Assembly (NCBI RefSeq): GCF_001583695.1
Contig: NZ_LOBC01000009.1
Coordinates: forward strand, 98,167 to 162,166
Length of the DNA stretch: 64,000 nt
Reading direction: 5' to 3'
Origin: Bacillus wiedmannii
GTDB lineage: Bacteria; Bacillota; Bacilli; Bacillales; Bacillaceae_G
The position numbers and the translations under genes were made by a program. Below are positions 17,054 through 24,091 of the stretch, piece after piece (the first letter of the stretch is position 1; the number at the start of each line of letters is the position of its first letter). The notes beneath the pieces were generated by a model. The model saw nothing but the letters and a program-made list of their open reading frames with translations. It did no database searches and was not told where the DNA came from.

Positions 17054-17636
17054 TCACGCTTTGTTTGCAAAAAGCTTGGAAATAGCCTTAGAAGATTATC
17101 CTGAAATAGATGCCTTTCACTCATTACAAAATATCGAAAATGTCATTACAATTATCAATCAGTTTAAACCAGATATTATCTTACTAGATATTAATTTGAG
17201 CAATATTAGTAGTGAAGATGGTTTGGAAGTAGCTAAAATGATTTTGGATAGTAAATGTAATACAAAAATAGTTATATTAACAGGTTATGATTTACCTGTT
17301 TACCAGTATGAAGCTCAAAAACTAGGTGTGAGTGGTTTTATTAATAAAAATATTTTACCTGAAGTATTGGTTCAAATATTAAGTGACATTAATAAAGGCG
17401 CATCTCATTTTCCAACCTCTACAGAAATAATTGAAGAATTAACTCATAGTGAGAAACAAATTTTACAATTACTATGTGATGGCTATAAGCGCAAAGAAAT
17501 TGCTTCCATGCTATACGCTAGCGAACGTACAATTTCCAATCACATTCAACACGTATTTGATAAATTAAACGTTTCCTCTTCTTTAGAAGCTGTCACGAAG
17601 GGAATAAAATTAGGTTATATTCAGCCAAATTATTAA
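17031..17636 (+). CDS. NarL/LuxR-type response regulator, non-AUG start
   Basis: A receiver domain followed by a LuxR-type helix-turn-helix. The acidic pocket is in NILLIDDHALFAKSL, the phospho-Asp in DIILLDINLS, the Thr in VILTGYD and the Lys in GFINKN. The DNA-binding part (~130-191) reads LTHSEKQILQLLCDGYKRKE, with the recognition helix in SERTISNHIQHVF. The acidic pair lies upstream of the first possible TTG (17061), and no ATG, GTG or TTG occurs between the in-frame stop at 17013-17015 and that TTG. Translation therefore probably starts at a rare codon (ATT 17025 or ATA 17031) behind AAAGGAG (17015-17021), coupled to the overlapping kinase gene. Start position is inferred. Confidence 0.8.
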   Translation: MNILLIDDHALFAKSLEIALEDYPEIDAFHSLQNIENVITIINQFKPDIILLDINLSNISSEDGLEVAKMILDSKCNTKIVILTGYDLPVYQYEAQKLGVSGFINKNILPEVLVQILSDINKGASHFPTSTEIIEELTHSEKQILQLLCDGYKRKEIASMLYASERTISNHIQHVFDKLNVSSSLEAVTKGIKLGYIQPNY

Positions 17637-17660
17637 ACATAGAAAATGAATACATAAAAG

Positions 17661-17697
17661 AAAGAGCCGGCTCGTATGAGTTAGCTCTTTCTCTTTT
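17661..17697 (+). terminator. Terminator of the two-component operon
   Basis: GAAAGAGC and GCTCTTTC form the stem, followed by TCTTTT; 25 bases after the response regulator stop. Confidence 0.7.
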
Positions 17698-17745
17698 ACA
17701 ATATCTAATACACTCTACAGCAAAAAAACTATGATTACAGTCAAA

Positions 17746-18345
17746 TCACTTCCAAACGACACCTCGCCGCTCATATTCCATTCTATATTCAACAGCAGCT
17801 GCAATTTTAGGACTTGCGAACCTTTCCGTGATCCAAAGTCCTAAATCAACTCCTGAAGTAACTCCTCTTGCGGTAATAACATTCCCTTGATCCACAATTC
17901 TGTAAGGAAGAAATTCTGCTCCATATTCACTCATTTCATTCTGCGCCAAATGATGCATTGTTGCCTTTTTATCATTCAATATACCGGATGCAGCTAGTAA
18001 CATACCTCCAGTACAAACTCCCGCCACAATCGTTCCTTCATTGTGCATCTCTCTAATCATTTTAGTCAGAGTACCAAGCTCTGCTTGCTTTCGTGCCCCG
18101 TGCTCAGCTTTATGATTCCAGCCTCCACCAGGTACAATTAACAAATCTGGACGATTATCCATTCGTAAAAAATCATGTAATTTAACCGTAACTCCAAACG
18201 AAGTAGTAATTTCTTGTTTCGGTTCACTTGCTACGAATTCAACCGTAAATGGAGCACCTTCTTCTATCGCTCTTTTCAATACCTCAAAAGGTGCAAAGGA
18301 GACAAGTTCTCCGAAACCATCAAACAACACAATTTGTATTTTCAT
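17746..18345 (-). CDS. DJ-1/PfpI family protein
   Basis: A 199-residue class I glutamine amidotransferase-like protein. The N-terminal IQIVLFDGFGELVSFAPFEV is typical of the DJ-1/ThiJ/PfpI group, DLLIVPGGG precedes the nucleophile elbow, and AGVCTGGMLLAASGIL holds the reactive Cys (~105). The DLGLWITERF tail matches AraC-like-associated DJ-1 members. These proteins act as glyoxalase III-type deglycases, isonitrile hydratases or redox sensors; which one applies here is not clear. It starts at ATG; the upstream ribosome site is modest (GAGGTGTTC). It lies downstream of, and codirectional with, a phosphotransferase gene 56 bp away. Confidence 0.85.
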   Translation of the reverse strand: MKIQIVLFDGFGELVSFAPFEVLKRAIEEGAPFTVEFVASEPKQEITTSFGVTVKLHDFLRMDNRPDLLIVPGGGWNHKAEHGARKQAELGTLTKMIREMHNEGTIVAGVCTGGMLLAASGILNDKKATMHHLAQNEMSEYGAEFLPYRIVDQGNVITARGVTSGVDLGLWITERFASPKIAAAVEYRMEYERRGVVWK

Positions 18346-18400
18346 TTTTAGAACACCTCATATGGTTTCTTTTTTGAATCCTAAATTTGTAGAATACATG

Positions 18401-19384
18401 TTATGTACAAATTAACAATGAAGATAGTCTTTCTCCTCTTACTCTGTAAACTTCCAAATGTTCTTCTAATTGCCTTTCATCACTTATTACACTTAGCGTT
18501 TTCTTCACAAAATTCCAATTCAAACTACCGGATAGCCATAGTAATGAAGACAGTCTTTTATAATCATTTGAAGTTACAATATTACTAGCCTTATATCCTT
18601 CTAAAAATGAACTAGCAACACTTGAACATACTTCATGAGACTGTATTCCTTCTGTTCGCGAGTACCATTTTATTAAAAAGGCTAGTCCTTCAATGCGGTC
18701 TACATATCCAATTGATTCAAAATCTACAATTCCTTTTACCTGTTGATTTGAGTCCCATAAAACATTCAAAGGATTTAAGTCTGTTTGTACGATAAACTCT
18801 AATTCACTCGTATATGCGCACTCTATATGATATTTAGCTAGATTTATATACTCCCGTACGTCTTTACATGCGCTAGCCTTACTTTCTAACATACTTATAA
18901 ACTGGGCATACCCATCCAAATGAGATTTCTTTCGAAAAATCGAGCTTTGAAATGTACTAGAAATATCATGTATCTTTCTTGCCTTCTTTCCAAACGATTC
19001 TGCAATAGGTTCTGTACAGTGTGTAAGATGCTCTCCTTCAATCCAATTAGACAATACAAATCGGTACTGTTCATCATTCCAAGTGACTAATGTAAATGAC
19101 TCCCCTGACCTATTCTTGTTAATTTTCATAAAAGGAATTCCATGCTCATGTAAATAATATGTAAAGCGTACTTGCTCTTTCAATTGTTCGTTTGATAACG
19201 CTCCAAAAGCTGGATTGATTATTCGATTGCTATTTATAAACCGTGCGGAATATCGATTTCCATTTACCATGATTTTATAGTGTAAATCTGTATGCCAGCT
19301 ATTTATATGTAATTCTTCTTCTATTACTAATGAACGGATTTCTGTAAAATAATTCATTACTACATTTCTTATTATGTGTTTCAC
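18401..19384 (-). CDS. APH-family phosphotransferase
   Basis: A ~327-residue protein kinase-like phosphotransferase related to aminoglycoside or choline/homoserine kinases. The catalytic loop reads IVQTDLNPLNVLWD: the Asp and Asn of the usual H-x-D-x-x-x-x-N are present but His is replaced by Gln. The metal-binding IVDFESIGY follows. I take the GTG at 19384 as start, since AAAGGAGA lies just before it; an ATG at 19402 would place that ribosome site inside the coding region. It probably phosphorylates a small-molecule hydroxyl, substrate unknown. No resistance claim can be made. Confidence 0.78.
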   Translation of the reverse strand: MKHIIRNVVMNYFTEIRSLVIEEELHINSWHTDLHYKIMVNGNRYSARFINSNRIINPAFGALSNEQLKEQVRFTYYLHEHGIPFMKINKNRSGESFTLVTWNDEQYRFVLSNWIEGEHLTHCTEPIAESFGKKARKIHDISSTFQSSIFRKKSHLDGYAQFISMLESKASACKDVREYINLAKYHIECAYTSELEFIVQTDLNPLNVLWDSNQQVKGIVDFESIGYVDRIEGLAFLIKWYSRTEGIQSHEVCSSVASSFLEGYKASNIVTSNDYKRLSSLLWLSGSLNWNFVKKTLSVISDERQLEEHLEVYRVRGERLSSLLICT

Positions 19385-19531
19385 CCCGTTCTCTCCTTTC
19401 ATACAAAAAATTAGCGTACATGTAATTCATTGCGCTCCCCATAACAAAATGTATTTCACTTCATTAAGCATAGCTAGGATATTTCAAATAGGAAATAGAA
19501 TTATAGAAAATAGTAGATGGGGGGCCTATTA

Positions 19532-20008
19532 TTGAAGAGATTAACATTCGGTATAATTGGAGCATTAAGTATCACCTTATTCATTGGATGTACAAGTAAT
19601 TCAAATGAAACGAAAGCTTCCAATAAAGAAGCATCCACAACAGTGAAAGAAAAAGAAATTGCATCTGAAAACGTTATGTTTGAACAAAAAGAAGTGAGAA
19701 CACTTGAGATTAGTCCTGTAAATTCAAAAAGTAGTAATCAAGTAGTAAATAAAGAAAATATGAAAACAATTTTTACAAGTATGGAAAGCGTAGAGAAAAA
19801 AACACTCCTTCTAGATCAAGATGCCAAAAACTATATGCATTCAAAAATGAAGGTTACTTATGAAGATAATTCTATTCAAGAATTCTTTGTTTGGATAGAA
19901 TCTGACGATGGCATCGTAATAGCAAAGGCAAGTGATGAAACGCACGTTGAAGGATATGATTTACGTGAGGATAATTCTCAAAAAATCATTCAGCTTTTCA
20001 AAAAATAA
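19532..20008 (+). CDS. Secreted lipoprotein, unknown function
   Basis: A ~158-residue protein with a lipoprotein signal peptide, MKRLTFGIIGALSITLFIGC, whose lipobox LFIGC puts the lipidated Cys at ~20. A Ser/Lys/Asn-rich linker leads to a small C-terminal domain (KTLLLDQDAKNYMHSKMKV; FFVWIESDDGIVIAKASDET). I chose the TTG at 19532, 8 bases after GGGGGG; the in-frame ATG upstream lies inside that ribosome site. The mature part would sit on the outer face of the membrane. No family recognised. It stands alone with a terminator downstream. Confidence 0.7.
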   Translation: MKRLTFGIIGALSITLFIGCTSNSNETKASNKEASTTVKEKEIASENVMFEQKEVRTLEISPVNSKSSNQVVNKENMKTIFTSMESVEKKTLLLDQDAKNYMHSKMKVTYEDNSIQEFFVWIESDDGIVIAKASDETHVEGYDLREDNSQKIIQLFKK

Positions 20009-20177
20009 CTTTTATTTTTCTTTTGAATAGATTAAACCATCATTTTTTCTAAACTGACTGATTTAGTATTTGTTATCAGTAACGCCTCACCATTCTTCAA
20101 AATTTCTTATCTTAACTTTGTCATTTTACAAAATATTATCTCTTTTTCAACTAATCCCCAATAGTAAATATGTGTAG

Positions 20178-20222
20178 TAAAAAAAGAGCCAATCTCCAAC
20201 AAAATAGTAGATTGGCTCTTCC
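20178..20222. terminator. Bidirectional terminator
   Basis: AAAAAGAGCCAATCT and AGATTGGCTCTT pair across a 13-base loop, between the converging lipoprotein gene and the arsenic operon. Confidence 0.8.
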
Positions 20223-20228
20223 CTTTAT

Positions 20229-20633
20229 TTACTCCCCTGTTTCAGAAAATCGTTTTATACGTTCCCCAATTTCATCGCGAACACGTTGAAATTCAGACCA
20301 TTCTTTTCCTGCCGGGTCATCAAATCCCCAGTGAACACGATTTACGTGCGAAGGTGTCGAAGGACAAACAGAATCCGCATGACTACAAAGGGTAACGACT
20401 AAATCAGCGTTATTTAAAATATTTGCATCAATTATATCTGATGTTTGATTCGTTATGTCGATATTTACTTCATTCATTGCTTTAATAGCATTTGGATTTA
20501 CTCCGTGCGCTTCGATTCCTGCAGAATATACATTCCACTTATCGCCTACATATTGTTTGCCCCATGCTTCTGCCATTTGGCTTCGGCATGAATTTCCTGT
20601 GCATAAGAAATAGATTGTCTTTTTGTTTTTCAT
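20229..20633 (-). CDS. arsC: Arsenate reductase, thioredoxin-coupled
   Basis: A 134-residue low-molecular-weight phosphatase-fold arsenate reductase that converts arsenate to arsenite in the cytosol. The P-loop [14 protein letters not shown] holds the catalytic Cys (~10) and Ser17-type residues. [11 protein letters not shown] supplies the second and third redox Cys used in the disulfide relay to thioredoxin. The start is the ATG at 20631-20633, with GGCGG upstream; a longer in-frame extension overlaps acr3 and has no ribosome site. Last gene of the arsR-arsI-acr3-arsC operon, 34 bases after acr3. Confidence 0.93.
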   Translation of the reverse strand: MKNKKTIYFLCTGNSCRSQMAEAWGKQYVGDKWNVYSAGIEAHGVNPNAIKAMNEVNIDITNQTSDIIDANILNNADLVVTLCSHADSVCPSTPSHVNRVHWGFDDPAGKEWSEFQRVRDEIGERIKRFSETGE

Positions 20634-20667
20634 GTTGTTTTCCGCCTTTATTTTTAAATTATACTGG

Positions 20668-21699
20668 TTAATCATTAAAATATTTACGCTTAAACCAAAA
20701 AGCAACGTTTACAAGTGCAATCATTACAGGTACTTCAACTAACGGCCCGATAACAGCTGCAAATGCTGCACCCGAATGAATACCAAACACACCAACTGCT
20801 ACAGCAATTGCTAATTCAAAGTTATTACTACCTGCTGTAAATGCTAACGTTGTAGTCACTGGATAGTTTGCACCAATTTTTCTTCCCATAAAGAAAGAAA
20901 CAAAAAACATTACAATAAAATAGATTAATAATGGAATCGCTATTCTTACTACATCTAGTGGCACGCTAACAATCATTTCTCCTTTTAAAGAGAACATGAT
21001 GATAATCGTAAATAGTAATGCAATTAATGTAAGTGGACTAATCTTCGGTATAAATACCTTTTCATACCACTGTCTTCCTTTTAGTTTCACTAATACAAAT
21101 CGTGTTAACATACCGGCTATAAAAGGAATTCCCAAATAGATAAATACTGATTTCGCTACTTCTACCATTGTAATATCTACAATAGCCCCTTCAATTCCTA
21201 ACCACTCTGGGATTACTGTTACAAACACGTATGCATAAACGGAGAAGAATAACATTTGGAATAATGAATTAAAAGCAACTAAACCTGCTGCATACTCTTT
21301 ATCCCCATCTGCAAGATCGTTCCAAACAATTACCATTGCAATACAACGTGCTAAACCAATCATAATGAGCCCGACCATGTATTCTGGCTTATCTGGAAGA
21401 AAAATAATTGCTAAAACAAACATAAGTACAGGACCAATAATCCAGTTTTGTACTAAAGATAAAACCAATACTTTTACGTCTTTAAATACTCGGCCCATTT
21501 CCTCGTAACGAACTTTCGCTAATGGTGGATACATCATGACAATTAAACCAACAGCGAGCGGGATGGACGTCGTTCCAACTTGTAATGTATTCAGTCCGTC
21601 TACTACACTAGGAAACACAAACCCTAAACCAATCCCAACAGCCATAGCTAGAAAAATCCATAGTGTTAAATATCGATCTAGAAAAGATAAACGTTTCAT
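20668..21699 (-). CDS. acr3: Arsenite efflux permease, Acr3 type
   Basis: A ~343-residue, ten-TM arsenite exporter of the Acr3 (bile/arsenite/riboflavin transporter) family. [19 protein letters not shown] carries the conserved Cys of TM4 needed for arsenite transport, and [20 protein letters not shown] is the TM9 signature. The product of ArsC is its substrate. AGGAG lies directly before an ATG at 21711, so I prefer the second ATG (21699, [10 protein letters not shown]) 12 bases downstream; either is possible. It follows arsI by only a few bases, showing cotranscription. Confidence 0.92.
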   Translation of the reverse strand: MKRLSFLDRYLTLWIFLAMAVGIGLGFVFPSVVDGLNTLQVGTTSIPLAVGLIVMMYPPLAKVRYEEMGRVFKDVKVLVLSLVQNWIIGPVLMFVLAIIFLPDKPEYMVGLIMIGLARCIAMVIVWNDLADGDKEYAAGLVAFNSLFQMLFFSVYAYVFVTVIPEWLGIEGAIVDITMVEVAKSVFIYLGIPFIAGMLTRFVLVKLKGRQWYEKVFIPKISPLTLIALLFTIIIMFSLKGEMIVSVPLDVVRIAIPLLIYFIVMFFVSFFMGRKIGANYPVTTTLAFTAGSNNFELAIAVAVGVFGIHSGAAFAAVIGPLVEVPVMIALVNVAFWFKRKYFND

Positions 21700-21717
21700 T
21701 TTATTTTCCATCTCCTA

Positions 21718-22155
21718 TTAACAACAAGAATTTTGTTCTACTACGTTAGAAGTCGTGCAACAAGATGCCTCTTCTATTTTATGAACATCACTATGTGCTT
21801 TTGTATAAAAGAATTCCCACTCGTTCCCATCAGGATCTGTTACCCAAAACTTATCTTGAACCGCATAGCAACAAGTCGTATCCATCTCATCACGTGCAAA
21901 GAAACCTTCTTTTTCTAATCGTTCTTTATGTAATGTAATTTCTTCAGCTGTATCCACTTGGAAACCAAAATGATTTACCTGATTTCCATTCACTTCATCT
22001 CGTACGTTCAGCGTAAAGTTAAGTCCTGGCGTCTCTAATAAAAATTTTGCATAATCCACTTTCACCTTAACTGGTGACACACCAAATACCTTTTCGTAGA
22101 ATTCGATAGACTTCTCTAAATCCGTAACATTTATACCAACATGAACATATCTCAT
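21718..22155 (-). CDS. arsI: ArsI/CadI-type VOC dioxygenase (organoarsenical C-As lyase family)
   Basis: A 145-residue vicinal-oxygen-chelate protein. The metal ligands fit His5 (YVHVGINV), His62 (QVNHFGFQVD) and Glu115 (NEWEFFYTK). The vicinal cysteine pair in MDTTCCYAVQDKFW is the mark of ArsI, which binds trivalent organoarsenicals and cleaves the C-As bond with Fe(II) and O2. The C-terminal tail is Cys-rich (ASCCTTSN; QNSCC). Annotators also call this group CadI, cadmium-induced protein. Its position between arsR and acr3 supports the arsenic role. Ribosome site GAGGAGGAAT before ATG. Confidence 0.88.
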   Translation of the reverse strand: MRYVHVGINVTDLEKSIEFYEKVFGVSPVKVKVDYAKFLLETPGLNFTLNVRDEVNGNQVNHFGFQVDTAEEITLHKERLEKEGFFARDEMDTTCCYAVQDKFWVTDPDGNEWEFFYTKAHSDVHKIEEASCCTTSNVVEQNSCC

Positions 22156-22184
22156 AGCTTATTCCTCCTCTTTATATGTTATTA

Positions 22185-22200
22185 ATCAAGTTTTTTTGAT
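22185..22200. promoter_or_regulatory. ArsR operator, copy 1 (upstream of arsI)
   Basis: ATCAAGTTTTTTTGAT, a 16-bp dyad between arsR and arsI. It is identical to the site at 22600-22615 and differs at one base from the site at 22541-22556. Confidence 0.75.
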
Positions 22201-22215
22201 TAATAGTGCAAAATT

Positions 22216-22521
22216 TTAACAACAGCTACCTTTTCCTGTTTTTCTAAAGATACAACATAATTCTTCTGATAATAAATTATTTACTTCCGCATCATTTAAA
22301 TCATAATAACTCCACGTACCTTTTGTTTCTTTTACAATTAAACCTGCATCTAATAAAATCTTTAAATGATATGACAACTTAGATTGCGTCATTTCAAAAA
22401 TCTCTGTTAAATCACATACACAAGTCTGGCCTCGCTGGCAAAGTTCATACATGATTTCTAGACGCTTCTGATCCGCCAACGCTTTAAACTTTTTCTCATA
22501 GAGCTGAAAATCTTGTGCCAC
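22216..22521 (-). CDS. arsR: ArsR/SmtB-family arsenic-responsive repressor
   Basis: A 101-residue winged-helix repressor. KFKALADQKRLEIMYELCQR is the family N-terminus, and QTCVCDLTEIFEMTQSKLSY contains the C-x-C metalloid site in the alpha3 helix plus the recognition helix (TQSKLSYHLKIL). Extra cysteines at the end (EELCCIF; KGSCC) may add a ligand. Binding of arsenite releases it from DNA. It leads the ars operon and is flanked by three copies of one operator, so it is autoregulated. Confidence 0.93.
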   Translation of the reverse strand: MAQDFQLYEKKFKALADQKRLEIMYELCQRGQTCVCDLTEIFEMTQSKLSYHLKILLDAGLIVKETKGTWSYYDLNDAEVNNLLSEELCCIFRKTGKGSCC

Positions 22522-22540
22522 TGTAGCTCACTCTCCCTTC

Positions 22541-22615
22541 ATCAATTTTTTTTGATATTTATAGTATATACGCAGATGAGTTCTATATGCAACTAGTTCA
22601 TCAAGTTTTTTTGAT
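22541..22615 (-). promoter_or_regulatory. ars promoter with two ArsR operators
   Basis: The minus-strand -35 TTGCAT (22587-22592) and -10 TATACT (22563-22568) are 18 bases apart. One operator dyad, ATCAAGTTTTTTTGAT (22600-22615), lies just upstream of the -35. A second, ATCAATTTTTTTTGAT (22541-22556), lies downstream of the -10 near the transcription start. The arrangement suits repression by DNA looping or roadblock. Confidence 0.7.
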
Positions 22616-22657
22616 TTATCAAAAAAACTTCCTCGCATCCTATCTTTGCTACAACTA

Positions 22658-22703
22658 AAAAAGCCCATAGCCTTTTCAAAAATGAAAAACTATGGTTCTT
22701 TTT
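22658..22703. terminator. Terminator hairpin
   Basis: AAAAAGCCCATAG and CTATGGTTCTTTTT pair around an A-rich loop. Confidence 0.55.
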
Positions 22704-22782
22704 ACAACTTAATAGTTACAATATTTCGGAGGAATGGAGTCTCTATAACTGTTTTAAATTTTAATTTGATCATTATAGAGTA

Positions 22783-22972
22783 GTGCCCCGTCACCCTCAA
22801 TCTAAGAAAAACAAATACCCCAAAATGAGAAAAATCGATATAACTCTTGTTTTTGGTGCATATTCATAAAAAGCACGTCACCCTTTCTCATTAACATAAG
22901 AGAATAGTAACGTGCTTTTTATTTCAAAAATAGTCTAAATCCTTAAGTTGATGGTTGTAGGGCGGGACCCTA
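22783..22972 (-). mobile_element. Deletion derivative of the IS231-like element fused to a palindromic repeat half (element F)
   Basis: Read on the minus strand, it begins with the IS end (CCATCAACTTAAGGATTTAG, then ACTATTTTT). It continues through the IS leader hairpin (AAAAAGCACGTTACTATTCT .. GGTGACGTGCTTTTT) and reaches ATGAATATG plus CAAGAG, the first codons of the transposase. It then switches abruptly to the ordinary repeat half (CATTTTGGGGTATTTG .. TTAGATTGAGGGTGACGGGG). The leader differs from the intact IS at 59430-59480 by only a few bases. So this ~190 bp unit is an internally deleted IS, intermediate between the full element and the minimal repeats. Confidence 0.8.
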
Positions 22973-23036
22973 ATAAGAACGGTATCTAAGGTTGTATGAG
23001 TGGTGTTAGTTCCATTCCAAAAGCCTCAGCCGACGA

Positions 23037-23546
23037 TTAACTCAAGTACCGGTTTCGGATGACCCCCATGTGATGAAGTTCGTGTCCTGCGATGCCGTAC
23101 GCGAGGGCGCGCGCCGTAATGCTTAGGTTGTTGGCTGTGCCCTTGCGGGTCCATGCCTCCGCCGGTAGCCCGCGCAGCAATGTGATCGTTGATTGCCGTA
23201 CGGCCCGGTAGTCTTCGGCCAATTGCTCGGTTGTCCAACTTCCGAAAGGAGGCATGAACAATTCCTGATCAAAACCAGTCAGAGACGTCTGGTCCCCTCT
23301 TGCGAACCGGAGCAGGCGGTAGGTCATGACGCGTTCCGAGTCTGCAATGTGGCCCACGACTTCTTTCAGCGTCCATTTTCCTTCCGCATACCGATACGCG
23401 TACTGGCTTTCGGTCAACGATGCCAGGAGCTCGGTCATTTGCTTTTCCTGGGCGAGCAGAATATCGATGATGTTACCGTCTGGTACCAAACGGATATATT
23501 CGCCGGAGTTCCCAGCGTATTCTTCTTCTGACGGTCTTTGATTCAT
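23037..23546 (-). CDS. DinB-like metal-dependent protein, GC-rich
   Basis: A 169-residue four-helix DinB/YfiT-type protein. Candidate metal-ligand histidines are in VVGHIADSERVM (~66) and in AGHELHHMGVIRNR near the C-terminus (~156-160), spaced as in the DinB_2 family. Such proteins include thiol-dependent transferases (bacillithiol or mycothiol S-transferases). The gene is strikingly GC-rich, well above half, with codons such as GCG, CGC and GGC that its neighbours avoid, while the flanks return at once to AT-rich DNA and palindromic repeats lie on both sides. This points to recent transfer from a higher-GC Firmicute such as a Paenibacillus relative. ATG follows AAGAGGTGACTACGC. Confidence 0.82.
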   Translation of the reverse strand: MNQRPSEEEYAGNSGEYIRLVPDGNIIDILLAQEKQMTELLASLTESQYAYRYAEGKWTLKEVVGHIADSERVMTYRLLRFARGDQTSLTGFDQELFMPPFGSWTTEQLAEDYRAVRQSTITLLRGLPAEAWTRKGTANNLSITARALAYGIAGHELHHMGVIRNRYLS

Positions 23547-24091
23547 GCGTAGTCACCTCTTATATGTAGATATAGAAAATTATAGCACTCGTCTATGTCT
23601 AATAAATTCTCGAAATGATAAAACTTTCCTTCTAATAATTGAGGATAAGCAACTATTTAGTTTGTCGGTCACCACACTATCCTGATTCGTTAGCACAATA
23701 AGCAATGCTAATCAATAATGCATAAAAATTATCTGTTATACAATATTTCGAAGTTATTAATATATAAAGGTAACACCTTCTTTTTTAATTTAAAGATGGA
23801 TTTTCAGTTATATTTTGAAATGAACCGGAGTAAAACACACTAGTCTAACTACTTTTTTATAAACATCGTAACATTATTCCCCCCCATATTGCCATCAATT
23901 TGAGAAATGTATTCTTCTCAAAAATGAAAATCGACCTAAGATCCTATGGACAACTATGAAAGGATAAAATTTTCGTTTTGGGGATATTTCAGAAGTATAG
24001 CTTGATAGGTATGGGCAGGGACCCCAAACAGTACGATTTTATTTCAAAGACACAACGATCTTATTACACACTTTTTATTTATCCCACACTC
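23547..24091. other. Intergenic region, 545 bp
   Basis: AT-rich DNA with no gene seen, apart from palindromic repeat G at its right part. Confidence 0.4.
23877..24026. repeat. bcr1-like palindromic repeat (element G)
   Basis: Left arm CCCCCCATATTGCCATCAAT, then TTGAGAAA. Inner right arm TTTTCGTTTTGGGGATA. Right arm AGCTTGATAGGTATGGGCAG, then GGACC. The inner left arm is degraded (TCTCAAAAATGAAAA). Confidence 0.7.

Noticed and set aside
23193-23541. Two plus-strand ORFs over the DinB-like gene
   Set aside because: GC-rich DNA has few stops, so antisense frames stay open; the minus-strand DinB frame has family motifs and a ribosome site.
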